Part shown: one piece after another, positions 8,251 to 17,237 of the stretch
How positions within the stretch are numbered: the stretch's first letter is position 1
Layout: every line of letters starts with the position of its first letter
Assembly: GCF_033441515.1 (NCBI RefSeq)
Contig: NZ_JAWQJT010000001.1
Coordinates: 496,001-560,000 of the forward strand
Source: Amycolatopsis solani
GTDB lineage: Bacteria > Actinomycetota > Actinomycetes > Mycobacteriales > Pseudonocardiaceae
Direction of reading: 5' to 3'
DNA length: 64,000 nucleotides
Made by a program: the position numbers and the translations under genes
The notes under the pieces: generated by a model
Told to the model about the DNA's origin: nothing
Database searches by the model: none
The model's input: only the letters and a program-made list of their open reading frames with translations

Positions 8251-8967
8251 ATGACCCAGCCGCCGGACCAGCAGCAGCCGCAGTGGTGGCAGCCGCCGCA
8301 GAACCAGCAGCCGAACCAGCCCGCGTGGCAGCCGGAGCAGCAGGCGACCGGCCCGCACGCCGGGCAGTGGCAGCAGCAGGGCGACCCGGGCACGGGTTCC
8401 TACACCGGCCAGTGGAACCAGGGGCAGCAGCCCGGCACCACCGGGTCGTTCTCGGGACCGTGGCAGCCGGGCGCGCCCGCGCCGTGGCAGCCGCCGTCCC
8501 AGCCGACGCCGCAGCAGCCGGGTACGCCCGGCGGTGGCTGGCCGGCCCAACCCGCGCCGGGCCCGGGCCAGCCCGGTCAGCAGTACGGCGGTGGGTTCCA
8601 GCCGACGCAGTACGGCGGGCTCGGCGCGTTCGCGGCGGAACCGGGGAAGAAACCGAAGTCCAAGAAGCCGGTGCTGATCGCGGGCGCGGCCGTCCTGGTG
8701 CTCGTGCTCGGTGGCGGCGCGGCGTGGCTGCTGGGCGCGTTCCGCGGCGACGTCCTCGAGCAACAGTCCCTTCAGGACGGTGTGGTCAAGGTCCTCAACG
8801 AGAACTACGGCGAGCCGGACGTGAAGAACGCGCAGTGCCCGGCGAACGAAGCCGCCGAGAACGGCACGACTTTCGACTGCACCGTCACGATCGGCGGGCA
8901 GGCCAAGAAGGTGACCGTGCGGGTGCTCAACGACCGGCCGGAGTACGAAGTCGGCGCCCCGCACTGA
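8251..8967 (+). CDS. DUF4333 membrane protein with Pro/Gln-rich N-terminus
   Basis: This 238-aa protein has three parts: a Gln/Pro/Gly/Trp-rich disordered cytoplasmic region (about 1-130), one transmembrane helix (about 142-163, KKPVLIAGAAVLVLVLGG) and an extracytoplasmic domain. The last domain has the DUF4333 pattern, with two cysteines in the contexts NAQCPANE and TFDCTVTIGG. Such proteins are common in actinobacterial envelopes and have no established function. It is cotranscribed with the upstream lipoprotein gene and ends just before a strong hairpin. Confidence 0.8.
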   Translation: MTQPPDQQQPQWWQPPQNQQPNQPAWQPEQQATGPHAGQWQQQGDPGTGSYTGQWNQGQQPGTTGSFSGPWQPGAPAPWQPPSQPTPQQPGTPGGGWPAQPAPGPGQPGQQYGGGFQPTQYGGLGAFAAEPGKKPKSKKPVLIAGAAVLVLVLGGGAAWLLGAFRGDVLEQQSLQDGVVKVLNENYGEPDVKNAQCPANEAAENGTTFDCTVTIGGQAKKVTVRVLNDRPEYEVGAPH

Positions 8968-9010
8968 GTTTTCCCCGCCACACTGAATTTTCCTTGCTGT
9001 AAAACGGAAA

Positions 9011-9045
9011 ACGGCGGGCCCCGCACCGGAGTGCGGGCCCGCCGT
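9011..9045. terminator. Bidirectional hairpin terminator
   Basis: A stem of about 15 bp with one bulged C (9011-9026 with 9031-9045, 4-nt loop) lies between the convergent DUF4333 and WXG100 genes. Confidence 0.75.
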
Positions 9046-9064
9046 GGTTTCCGGGGCTAGCGGC

Positions 9065-9358
9065 TCAGAACAGGCCCTCGACGGCCTTGTCCGTGCTCTG
9101 GTAGCCGTCGGCGATCTGCGGCAGGGCGGCGGCGATCTGCGCCAGAACCTGCTTCAGGTCCTCGAACTTCTGGTCCCAGTTGCGCTGGGCCTGGTCGTAC
9201 TGGTCCTTCGCGGCACCGGTCCAGGTGGTGACCAGCGGCTTGAGGTCGTCCTTCAGGCGGTCGAACGCCTGCTGCAGCTCGTTGCCGGTGGTGCTGCAGT
9301 CTTCGGCGGCCGCGTGGATGGTGGCGTAATTGACGACAATGCCGGCGCCATCAGGCAT
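9065..9358 (-). CDS. WXG100 family protein (ESAT-6-like)
   Basis: This 97-aa helical hairpin protein carries the WXG motif as TWTGAA near residue 46 and a C-terminal YxxxD-type signal (DGYQSTDKAV), the features of secreted ESX heterodimer subunits. It is downstream of a second WXG100 gene, separated by 54 bp, and lies where esxT/esxU lie in the mycobacterial ESX-4 locus. The two proteins are expected to form an antiparallel four-helix dimer exported by the EccC machine. Which is the EsxT and which the EsxU counterpart was not resolved. Confidence 0.88.
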   Translation of the reverse strand: MPDGAGIVVNYATIHAAAEDCSTTGNELQQAFDRLKDDLKPLVTTWTGAAKDQYDQAQRNWDQKFEDLKQVLAQIAAALPQIADGYQSTDKAVEGLF

Positions 9359-9412
9359 GATGTGCTCCTTCTGAGAATGCGGAAGTCAGGTGGTCTGGGG
9401 TGGAGGGGTGGG

Positions 9413-9733
9413 TCAGCCGAGCCGGTCGAAGCCGCGGTTGACGGCCTGCATGATCTCCTGCTGCTGCTGCTCGGAGCGCTCGTACTTCGAGCCGGCTTCC
9501 TTGAGCAGCTCCGCGATCTTCTGCAGGGCCTGGTTCATGCCGCGGGCGTCCTCGTCGAAGCGCTGCATGACGTGGTCGAACGCCTTCTGCGCCTCGCCCT
9601 GCCAGCCGGCGCGGGTGGCCTCGATGCGGTCGCGCAGCGTCGAGAGGTTGGCGTCCATCGAGGCGCGAACCTCGGTGACGCGGCCTTCGGCCTCGGTGAA
9701 CTGAGCCGGTGTTCCCTGGAATCCGACAGTCAT
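9413..9733 (-). CDS. WXG100 family protein (CFP-10-like partner)
   Basis: This 106-aa protein starts at ATG 9733 (MTVGFQGTPAQF) after an AAGGGGG ribosome binding site; upstream in-frame sequence is not protein-like. It has the helix-turn-helix WXG fold with GWQGEAQKAF near residue 45 and a glutamine-rich C-terminal helix. It is cotranscribed with the 97-aa WXG100 gene and is its probable heterodimer partner. Position between rplM and the T7SS Hsp70-like gene matches ESX-4. Confidence 0.88.
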   Translation of the reverse strand: MTVGFQGTPAQFTEAEGRVTEVRASMDANLSTLRDRIEATRAGWQGEAQKAFDHVMQRFDEDARGMNQALQKIAELLKEAGSKYERSEQQQQEIMQAVNRGFDRLG

Positions 9734-9988
9734 GCCGGAACCCCCTTCGCAAGATTGATGGTCGTCCGTACCAGGCTTGTTCGTTTGTACGGCCCTACGA
9801 CGCAGACATTGCCATGCCCGGTTCCCCCTTGTCGTGCTTTGCCCGCAAGTAGTTGCTTGCGTTAACGCTCCCCGCGGGAACCGATCGCCGCGGGTATTCG
9901 GCAAGCGACACGGCTCGGCGATGCGTCACCCGAAAATGTGTTCTCTACCAGCGGGGTTAGCACACGCACAGCGACCGTCGGACCGCTC
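9734..9988. promoter_or_regulatory. Leader/promoter region of the WXG100 pair
   Basis: This 255-bp gap separates the 115-aa gene from the WXG100 pair, both on the minus strand. It has a short inverted repeat GCAAG-N6-CTTGC around 9849-9864. No convincing -35/-10 pair was identified. Confidence 0.3.
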
Positions 9989-10336
9989 TCACCGATCACG
10001 ATTCATGATTCGCATCTGGGAAAAGTCTTCGTCTTCCTCACCCGATCGAGGGGGCCGGGCGGCAGGTTGCGAAAGCGAAGGAACCGGATCGGGAACCGCC
10101 GGGACGGCCAGTCCGCGGGCGCGGCGGAACCGTTCGGCGGCCGCGCGCAGCGCACCGGGCGTCGGGTCGCCGGACTTCGTGCCGCGGCCGCTGCGCTTCA
10201 GCAGCTCGGCGTTTTCGCTCCGGCGCCGCTGGTTGCGCGCCTTCGCGGTCCCGGCGACGCGGCGGGCGTGCGTCACCGCGTCCTGCCCGGCCCGCTTGAA
10301 GGAAGCCGCAGCGCTTTCGAACTCTTCGGACGGCAC
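9989..10336 (-). CDS. Small basic T7SS-locus protein of unknown function
   Basis: This 115-aa protein is read from GTG 10336 (VPSEEFESAAASF), preceded by GAGAGG, 11 bp after the stop of the Hsp70-like gene. The N-terminal ~80 residues are Arg/Ala-rich and helical; the end is Pro/Ser-rich with an acidic patch (GEEDEDF). There is no signal peptide, membrane segment or WXG motif. Its tight position in the operon suggests a role linked to the Hsp70-like protein, perhaps as a regulator or chaperone-like partner; that is speculative. Confidence 0.65.
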   Translation of the reverse strand: MPSEEFESAAASFKRAGQDAVTHARRVAGTAKARNQRRRSENAELLKRSGRGTKSGDPTPGALRAAAERFRRARGLAVPAVPDPVPSLSQPAARPPRSGEEDEDFSQMRIMNRDR

Positions 10337-10347
10337 CGCGTGCCCTC

Positions 10348-12330
10348 TCAGTTGAGGATTTCGACCGTGGACACGGCTTGCGTGCACGCGACGGCGACCC
10401 GGTCCCGCAGCTGGGCGGTGGCGTACTGGCAGCCGATGTGCACGCGCACCTTGCCCTTCGCCACGACGTACCAGTCGACCTGGAGATCCGATCGGCCCGG
10501 TTTGCTTTCGTGGTAACCGATCACGGTCCGGCCGGCGTAGGACAGGCTCGGGGTGAACCCGCTCCAGCGCTCGGTGTCGGCGTCCGCGCCGCGCTTGAGC
10601 TCGTCGACCAGCTTCTGCGGATCGGCGGTCGCGTCGTAGTCCATCACGTATTCCTGCGCGACCAGCAAGTCGTTGCCGTCGCGGGATTCCTGCGGGTGGA
10701 TCACGACCTGCCGGTCGGCGACCCGGTCGTCGGTCTGGACCCAGTCCGGCGGCGAGACGAACTTGAAGTCGTACTGCGAGAGCGTGCGGCCGCTCGCGGC
10801 GTCGTCCCCGGAGCCCTTGAAGAGGAAGAAGCCGGCGACGACGAGCGCGGCCACCACGACCACCGCGATCCCGGCGACCCCCCACAGCTTCCGCTTGTTC
10901 TTCGCGGGTGGTTCGGGCGCGGGACGGCCGGGGCCGGACGACGGGCCCGGCTGCCCGGCGGGCGGGGTCCACGGCCGGGCCGCCGGCTGGCCGCGGGGCG
11001 GCGACGGCGGGGGCACCGGACGGTTCGGGAACCCGCCCGGGGCGGGCGGGGTGCGCGGCGGGGCGGGGCGCGGGGCGACGTCGCCGGGCCGGACGACCTC
11101 CGTGCGCTGCGCGGCGGGGCTGTGCGCGCCGCCCGGTACCGCGCCGAGCCGCGCCATCGTTTCGCCGGGGAGGGCGCCGGTGCGGTCCGGGTCCACCAGC
11201 ACCGCCCGCAGCGCGCCGCGCGCCACGACCGTCTCGGGCTGGTCGAGGCTCGTCGGCACGACGCCGGTGCGCTCGTGCACCAGCCGCGAGATCATCGGGA
11301 TCCGGCTCGACCCGCCGACCAGGAAGATCGCCGTGAGCTGCTTCGGCCGCAGCCCCGCGTCGCCGATGGCCGCGACGGTCAGTTCCACCGCGCGGCCCAG
11401 CGGCGCGCCGATCAGCCGCTCCAGGTCCTCGCGGGTGACGTGCGCGTCGGCGAACGGCGGCGGCATCGGCACGTCCGTGTAGGCGTGCCGCGAGAGTGTT
11501 TCCTTGGCGCCCCGGACGTCTTGGCGCAGCACACGGCGGCGGCGCCGGTCGACCAGCTCGCGCCCTTCGACGAGCTGGCGCCACGCGTCCGGGTCCGCCG
11601 CGCCGACCAGCGAGCCGACGTGCTCCAGCAGCGCCTGGTCGATGTCCGCGCCGCCGAAGGCCGGGTCGCCCCGGGTGGCGAGCACCTGGAAGCCGCCGCG
11701 CTGCGGACGGCCGGCGCGGTCCCGCGCGGTGTCCGGCGGCAGCCGCCGGACCACGCTGACGTCGACCGTGCCGCCGCCGAGGTCCAGCACCGCGAGCGCG
11801 TCGCCGGGGCGGCCGCTGAACTCGACGGTGCGGTCGTTCGTCACGTCCTGCGGCGCGAACGTCGCCGCGTGGTAGACCGCTGCCGCGACCGGCTCGGGCA
11901 CCAGCGCGACCTCGCGCGCCAGCCCGCCCGCCGCCTGCCGCAGCAGCCGGGTGCGGATCGCGCCCCAGTCCGCGGGGTGGGTGAGCACCAGCAGGTCGAC
12001 CTCGGCGTCCCCGGCGAGGCGGCGTGCCTCGGCCACCGCGCGCCCCAGGACAGCGTGCACGACGTCGGTCACCCGCAGGACGCTGTCCCCGAGGAGCAGC
12101 TCGCCTTCGTCGATCCGGCGCTTCGGGTTCGGCTCGTACCGCGACGGGTCGACCGCCGCCTGCCGTTCGGCCTCCTGGCCGACGAACAGCGTGCCGTCCG
12201 CGGCCGCGAACACCGCCGAGGACATCAGCGGCTGGCCGTCGATGACCACGACCTGCGGCTCGCGCCCGTTCACCGAGGCGACGACGCAGGTGCTCGATGT
12301 CCCGAAGTCCACCGCAACCCGGACCGTCAC
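10348..12330 (-). CDS. Hsp70-like ATPase fused to extracytoplasmic T7SS-associated domain
   Basis: This 660-aa protein has an N-terminal actin/Hsp70-type ATPase (about 1-370) with all nucleotide motifs: VAVDFGTSSTCV, VLDLGGGTVDVSVV and FLVGGSSRIPMIS. A Pro-rich linker follows (about 390-485), then one transmembrane helix near 490-512 (LWGVAGIAVVVVAALVVAG) and an outer C-terminal domain of ~145 residues. That last domain and the position next to eccC correspond to the Rv3446c/TIGR03931 'type VII secretion-associated protein' of ESX-4. It has no DnaK substrate-binding domain. It probably couples cytoplasmic ATP binding to an extracytoplasmic activity during secretion. Confidence 0.85.
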   Translation of the reverse strand: MTVRVAVDFGTSSTCVVASVNGREPQVVVIDGQPLMSSAVFAAADGTLFVGQEAERQAAVDPSRYEPNPKRRIDEGELLLGDSVLRVTDVVHAVLGRAVAEARRLAGDAEVDLLVLTHPADWGAIRTRLLRQAAGGLAREVALVPEPVAAAVYHAATFAPQDVTNDRTVEFSGRPGDALAVLDLGGGTVDVSVVRRLPPDTARDRAGRPQRGGFQVLATRGDPAFGGADIDQALLEHVGSLVGAADPDAWRQLVEGRELVDRRRRRVLRQDVRGAKETLSRHAYTDVPMPPPFADAHVTREDLERLIGAPLGRAVELTVAAIGDAGLRPKQLTAIFLVGGSSRIPMISRLVHERTGVVPTSLDQPETVVARGALRAVLVDPDRTGALPGETMARLGAVPGGAHSPAAQRTEVVRPGDVAPRPAPPRTPPAPGGFPNRPVPPPSPPRGQPAARPWTPPAGQPGPSSGPGRPAPEPPAKNKRKLWGVAGIAVVVVAALVVAGFFLFKGSGDDAASGRTLSQYDFKFVSPPDWVQTDDRVADRQVVIHPQESRDGNDLLVAQEYVMDYDATADPQKLVDELKRGADADTERWSGFTPSLSYAGRTVIGYHESKPGRSDLQVDWYVVAKGKVRVHIGCQYATAQLRDRVAVACTQAVSTVEILN

Positions 12331-12433
12331 CAGCAGCTCCCGCAGTTTTCGTCGCGATCCCCCGCGCCCGGCCGACGGGGCGCGCCCACGGGGACGAACC
12401 TACCGTCCGCCGTCGCGCGCCCCATCGCCGTGC

Positions 12434-15400
12434 CTAGTCGGGCTGGATCCACGACACCTGGATCAACTGCTTGCCGTTCTTCCGGGTCAGCAGATTCCCC
12501 CGCCCCGGCGGCATCGCCGACGGCTTGATGTTGCCGACCAGCGCACCCTCATCACGCGAACCGTTCATCACCATGCCCGGCGCCGCGATCTCCTTCAACT
12601 TCCCGATGATCGGGTCATACATCGCCTTGCTCGCACCACCCGTGCGGCGCACCACCACCAGGTGCAGACCCACATCCTTGGCCTGCGGGAGGAAGTCGGA
12701 GATCTTCCGCAGCGGGTTGGCCGTCGAGGTGGCGACCAGGTCGTAGTCATCGACCAGGATGAACAACTCCGGGCCCTTCCACCACGACCGCGTCTTCAAC
12801 TGCTCCTGCGTCACATCCGGACCCGGCAACCGCCGCGTCATCGAATTGAAGACGTCCCCGACCATGCTCTCCAGCTGGTTCGCCGACACCGCATACCCCA
12901 ACAGCGCGTCACCTTGGACGAAACCGAGCATCGTGCGCCGGTAGTCCACCAGCAGGATCAACGCCTCCGAGGAGGTGTAGCGCTCCGAAATACCGCGGGC
13001 GATCTGCCGCAGCAGGTTCGTCTTGCCGGATTCGCCGTCGGCGAAGGCGTAGAAGTGCGGCTCGGCGTTGAAGTCCAGGTAGATCGGCTGCAGGTCTTCC
13101 TCGTTGACTCCGATCGGGACCAGCTTCGACTCCCGCGCCGTGTCGAGCTTGAGGACCTCCTCGTAGGTGATCATCTCCGGCAGCAGCCGCACCTGCGGCG
13201 CCACCCGGCCCCGCCACGCACCCTTGATCTTGCCCACCGCGTCCGCCACGCCGGCGGCGATGGTTTCGGGGTCGCTGGAGCCGTCGATGCGCGGGAGACC
13301 GCCGAGCATGTGCAGCTTCTCCCGGGTCAGGCCGCGGCCTGGGCGTCCGGCCGGGATGTTCACCGCCACGCGGCGGTCGATGTCGGACTCGGTCGGGTCA
13401 CCGAGGCGCAGTTCGAACCGGGTGCCGAGCATGTCCTTGATCGCCGGGCGGATGTCGGCCCACCGGTTCGCCGCCACGATCACGTGCACGCCGTAGGAGA
13501 GGCCCTGGGTGGCCAGGCGGGTGATCGTGGTTTCCAGCTCTTCGAAGTCATCGCGCAGGGCGCGCCAGTTGTCAACCACCAGGAACGCATCGCCGAACGG
13601 GTCCTGATCCGGGCGGATCTCCCCGCGGCGTTTGCGGTTGCGGAACTCGGTCATCGAGTCGATGCCCATCGCCCCGAACCGGCCCTCCCGCTCGGTCAAC
13701 AGGGTGGTCAGCTCCGCCACGATGCGGCGGGCCTTGTCCGGCTCGCGGCGGGCGACGGCGACGCCACCGACGTGGGGCAGGTCGGCGAGGCCGGTCAGCG
13801 TGCCACCACCGAGGTCCAGGCAGTAGAACTGCGCCTCCTCCGGCGTGTGGGTCAGCGCCATCGACATGATCAGCGTCCGCAGCATCGTCGACTTCCCCGA
13901 CTGCGGACCCCCCACGATCACCCCGTGCCCGGACGCCCCGGAGAAATCCGCCCAGAGCGGGTCACGGCGCTGCTCGTATGGCCGGTCGATGATGCCGAGC
14001 GGGACCTGCAGGCGGCCGTTGCCGAAAAACCCGACCGGGGACAGACCCCGGTCGTCGGTGGGGTTGAGGTTGGGCAGCAGCGTGTCGAGGGAGTTGGGGT
14101 CCTTCAACGGCGGCAACCACACCTCGTGCGCCGGCGGGCCTTGGCCCACCAGCCGCGACACGATCACATCCAGCTCCGAAGGCTCCACCGCCTCCTCGGA
14201 CTGGCGCTGCTCCTCCTTGGGGGCTTCCTCGATGAACTGCGGCTCCGGTTCCTTCGGCAGCTCCACGAAGTCCGGCACGAACAGCTGCGGCCGCTTGTCG
14301 GCGCGCACCACGGTCGCTGCCGGCCCGGCCGCTTTCAGCCCGGCCGGGCGGTAGGGGCCGGAGACGTAGGAGGCTTTGAACCGCACCAGGGTGGAGGTGT
14401 CGTACTTGAGGTAGCCGCCACCGGGGACCGAGGGGAGTTCGAACGCGTCCGGGACCCCGATCGCGGCCCGGGACTCCGCGGCGGAGAAGGTTTTGAGGCC
14501 GATGCGGTAGGACAGGTGCGAGTCCAGGCCGCGCAGCTTGCCTTCCTCCAGCCGCTGGGAGGCCAGCAGCATGTGCATCTGCAGTGACCGGCCCAGCCGG
14601 CCGATCGCGACGAACAGGTCGATGAAGTCCGGTTTCGCCGAGAGCAGCTCGGAGAACTCGTCACACACGATGAACAGGGCGGGCAGCGGGTCGAGGTCGG
14701 CGCCGTTTTCGCGGGCTTTCTCGTATTCCCAGACGTTTTTGAAGTTGCCGCCGTTCTTCAGCGCTTCCTGCCGGCGGTTCATCTCCCCGGCCAGGGCGTC
14801 ACGCATGCGGTCGACGAGGGTGACTTCGTCGGCGAGGTTGGTGATGACCGCGGAGACGTGAGGGGCCTTGTCCAGGCCCATGAACGTCGCGCCACCCTTG
14901 AAGTCGACCAGCACGAAATTCAACGTGCTGGACGAATGCGTGGCGAGCAGGCCCAGGACGAGGGTGCGGAGGAACTCCGACTTACCCGACCCGGTCGCGC
15001 CGATGCACAGCCCGTGCGGGCCCATGCCTTCGGCGGCGGCTTCCTTGATGTCGAGTTCGACCGGCTGGCCGTATTCGCCGACGCCGAAGGGGACGCGGTA
15101 GCGGTCACGGATCGGGCGGGGCCGCCACGCCTGCTGCACGTCGAAGGTCATCGGGTCGCCGGGGATGCCGAGCAGCTCCAGCAGCGACGGGTTGGACAGC
15201 AGCGGCTCTTCGTCGCCGACGTCCTGCCCGGCCGCGCCACCGACGCGGTAGGGCGAGATCAGGCGGGCCAGCGACTCGGTCTCGACCAGGCTCAGGGTGT
15301 CCGGGCGGCCGAACCACTCGACGCCGCCGGCGCTGCGGGCGCCGAGCCGGTCGGCTTCCACGACCAGCCGGAGGCCACGGCGGGCGGCGAGGTTGCCGAG

Positions 15401-16447
15401 GGAGTCGGACAGGTCGATCAGCGTGACGCCGACCAGTCCTTCTTCGAGGATGATCTGCTCTTCGCGGGTGACTTCGGCGTCGTCGATGATGATGACGACG
15501 TGCGGCTGGTCCGGCGCCGGGGTGGCGTTGCGGGAGAAGCGCTGGCGGTCACGCAGTTCTTCGTCGAGCCAGTTTTCGATCTGGGCCAGCGAACCGGCCA
15601 TCATGCGCAGCTGGCCGATGCCGTCCGACAGCGTGGGGTGCTGGGCGTGCGGCAGCCACTTCGCCCACTCCCACTCCTCCTTCGCCCGGCCCGCGGTGGC
15701 GACCGCGACCAGGACGTCGTCGGGGCTGTGGAAGGTGACCATCTGCGCGAGCATCGCGCGGGTCAGGCCGCGGGTCAGCGCCCGGTCGCCCTGCATGCTG
15801 ACCGCGGCGAACCCGCGCAGCGTGATCTGGGTGGGCAGGTCCGGCACGATCGAGTGCGCGCGCACGAACCGGCGCAGCGCGAGGGTGGCGATCGGCTCCA
15901 GCTCGTCGACCGGCCCGGTCTGCGGCGGGACCAGCCGCGTCGCGAGGCGGTGCGAGCTGCGCCCGACGCGCAGGTGCAGGAAGTCCTGGTCGTTCTGCCG
16001 CCGCTCCCACATCCGCCGGGACGCGGCCAGCGACCAGAGGGACTGCGGGTCGGGGTGCACCCACTCGAGCGCGGCCCGCTGGTCGACCATCGCCTCGCGG
16101 GCGCGGTCGCGCATCTGGCCCAGGTAGCGGAGGTAGTCCTTGCGGTCTTCGTCCATCTCGGCGCGCTTGGCACCGCCGCCCTTGCCACCGCCGCCGGCCA
16201 TCATCCCGAGCGTCCCGACGACCATCATGCCGCCCATGGCCATCATCATCGGGTTCCGGTTGCTGGCCTGGAACATGAAGACCATCATCCCGAGCGACGC
16301 GACGATCATGACGACCGGAAGCGCCTTCATCACGATGTTCCCGGGAATGACCCGGGGCACCTCGGGCGGCGGCTCGAGGTGCACCTCACCGCCCGGCGGA
16401 CGCGGTGCCGCCAGCCGCGGCGACTTCTTGAACTGCAGCGTGCTCAT
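12434..16447 (-). CDS. eccC: Type VII secretion ATPase EccC
   Basis: EccC is the FtsK/SpoIIIE-type motor that recognises WXG100 substrates and powers ESX export. The 1337-aa single polypeptide has two N-terminal membrane helices (about 40-65 and 70-90, Met-rich) and three ATPase domains. Their Walker A loops are GATGSGKSEFL near 486, GGPQSGKSTML near 847 and ADGESGKTNLL near 1137. The first P-loop is fully canonical and the third is the most divergent. The start is ATG 16447 (MSTLQFKKS) after GAGGGG. Unlike ESX-1 EccCa/EccCb, the protein is not split. It is divergent from eccD across a repeat-rich spacer. Confidence 0.95.
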   Translation of the reverse strand: MSTLQFKKSPRLAAPRPPGGEVHLEPPPEVPRVIPGNIVMKALPVVMIVASLGMMVFMFQASNRNPMMMAMGGMMVVGTLGMMAGGGGKGGGAKRAEMDEDRKDYLRYLGQMRDRAREAMVDQRAALEWVHPDPQSLWSLAASRRMWERRQNDQDFLHLRVGRSSHRLATRLVPPQTGPVDELEPIATLALRRFVRAHSIVPDLPTQITLRGFAAVSMQGDRALTRGLTRAMLAQMVTFHSPDDVLVAVATAGRAKEEWEWAKWLPHAQHPTLSDGIGQLRMMAGSLAQIENWLDEELRDRQRFSRNATPAPDQPHVVIIIDDAEVTREEQIILEEGLVGVTLIDLSDSLGNLAARRGLRLVVEADRLGARSAGGVEWFGRPDTLSLVETESLARLISPYRVGGAAGQDVGDEEPLLSNPSLLELLGIPGDPMTFDVQQAWRPRPIRDRYRVPFGVGEYGQPVELDIKEAAAEGMGPHGLCIGATGSGKSEFLRTLVLGLLATHSSSTLNFVLVDFKGGATFMGLDKAPHVSAVITNLADEVTLVDRMRDALAGEMNRRQEALKNGGNFKNVWEYEKARENGADLDPLPALFIVCDEFSELLSAKPDFIDLFVAIGRLGRSLQMHMLLASQRLEEGKLRGLDSHLSYRIGLKTFSAAESRAAIGVPDAFELPSVPGGGYLKYDTSTLVRFKASYVSGPYRPAGLKAAGPAATVVRADKRPQLFVPDFVELPKEPEPQFIEEAPKEEQRQSEEAVEPSELDVIVSRLVGQGPPAHEVWLPPLKDPNSLDTLLPNLNPTDDRGLSPVGFFGNGRLQVPLGIIDRPYEQRRDPLWADFSGASGHGVIVGGPQSGKSTMLRTLIMSMALTHTPEEAQFYCLDLGGGTLTGLADLPHVGGVAVARREPDKARRIVAELTTLLTEREGRFGAMGIDSMTEFRNRKRRGEIRPDQDPFGDAFLVVDNWRALRDDFEELETTITRLATQGLSYGVHVIVAANRWADIRPAIKDMLGTRFELRLGDPTESDIDRRVAVNIPAGRPGRGLTREKLHMLGGLPRIDGSSDPETIAAGVADAVGKIKGAWRGRVAPQVRLLPEMITYEEVLKLDTARESKLVPIGVNEEDLQPIYLDFNAEPHFYAFADGESGKTNLLRQIARGISERYTSSEALILLVDYRRTMLGFVQGDALLGYAVSANQLESMVGDVFNSMTRRLPGPDVTQEQLKTRSWWKGPELFILVDDYDLVATSTANPLRKISDFLPQAKDVGLHLVVVRRTGGASKAMYDPIIGKLKEIAAPGMVMNGSRDEGALVGNIKPSAMPPGRGNLLTRKNGKQLIQVSWIQPD

Positions 16448-16720
16448 CGAAGGACCCCTCATTCAAACTCGACGATGGCGGCCACCGCTTTGGTGCGCAA
16501 GGTGCGCGGATCAACCTATCGAACGCCGCGCCGGAATTCCGGCGGATGCCGTAACGCCCTCGTGAACCCGGTCCTGACCTCGCAACGCGAGTGTACGGCG
16601 CGGCACCGACAGTAACGCCCCTGTCCGCCTTTCGGTGCCGGTCCCGGTCCTCGCCCCGGGGAGGCGGGTCGCTGCTGCGGTGGACGGCTCGCCGGCCGTG
16701 GCTCGCCGGTCGTGGGAGGG

Positions 16721-16864
16721 TGTCGGCTCGCCGGGCGTGGGCCGGGGCAGCGCGGCCGGTCGGCACCTCACCGGGGCGCGCGCAGGTCGCGAATGACTCA
16801 TTCGGGACCACCAACGCCGCCAATGACTCATTCGCGACCGCTCACCCCCACCGGCGCGCGACCG
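16721..16864. repeat. Direct repeat unit 1 with two TGACTCA palindromes
   Basis: The unit starts TGTCGGCTCGCCGGGCGTGG and contains AATGACTCATTC at 16792-16803 and 16822-16833. The flanks GGTCGCGAATGACTCATT and AATGACTCATTCGCGACC can pair as an 18-bp stem with one central mismatch. The unit recurs 240-250 bp away. Confidence 0.85.
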
Positions 16865-16960
16865 AAGGCCCGGCCGCTCCCCCCGGCCGACGGTGGCCCG
16901 ACCTCGGCTCGCCGGCCGCGGGAGGGTGCCGGCTCGCCGCGCGCGGCCGGCTGCGGGAGG

Positions 16961-17114
16961 TGTCGGCTCGCCGGGCGTGGCTCGGGCGAAGTCGGGGGTG
17001 GCGCGGCCGGCCGGCACCTCACCGAGTGCGCCGAGGTCGCGAATGACTCATTCGGGACCACCAACGCCGCCAATGACTCATTCGCGACCTCTCACCCCCA
17101 CCGGCGCCCGACCG
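16961..17114. repeat. Direct repeat unit 2 with two TGACTCA palindromes
   Basis: This is a near-copy of unit 1. A stretch of about 57 bp from 17034 on is identical to the one from 16784 on, including both AATGACTCATTC palindromes (17042-17053, 17072-17083). A local duplication is the simplest explanation. Confidence 0.85.
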
Positions 17115-17192
17115 GAGACCCGGCCGACGGTGACCCGGCCTCGGCTCGCCGGTGAATTTCGGACGTTCGGTGATGCCGGTGCCGGGGTTCGG

Positions 17193-17198
17193 TATAAG
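17193..17198 (+). promoter_or_regulatory. Candidate eccD promoter -10 element
   Basis: TATAAG lies 40 bp upstream of the eccD GTG start in otherwise very GC-rich DNA. No good -35 match is seen 16-19 bp upstream, so this is tentative. Confidence 0.45.
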
Positions 17199-17237
17199 TT
17201 CCCCCGGGAGCAGTCTCAACCGAGCGGGGGCAGTGCA

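Larger units (their letters stand above)
16448..17237. other. 790-bp divergent, repeat-rich eccC/eccD spacer
   Basis: No credible gene is present. It contains two ~145-bp near-identical units carrying TGACTCA palindromes (16721-16864, 16961-17114), a GCCGGAATTCCGGC palindrome near 16530, and a candidate eccD promoter at 17193. Open frames across it have repetitive peptide content and are treated as spurious. Confidence 0.8.

Noticed and set aside
16791..16803. TGACTCA as an AP-1/Gcn4-type binding site
   Set aside because: That recognition belongs to eukaryotic bZIP factors; here the motif is treated as part of a bacterial repeat family.
16591..17155. Frames giving repeated NDSF/MTHS-type peptides between eccC and eccD
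   Set aside because: The peptides are translations of the AATGACTCATTC repeats; there is no conserved domain and composition follows the repeat.
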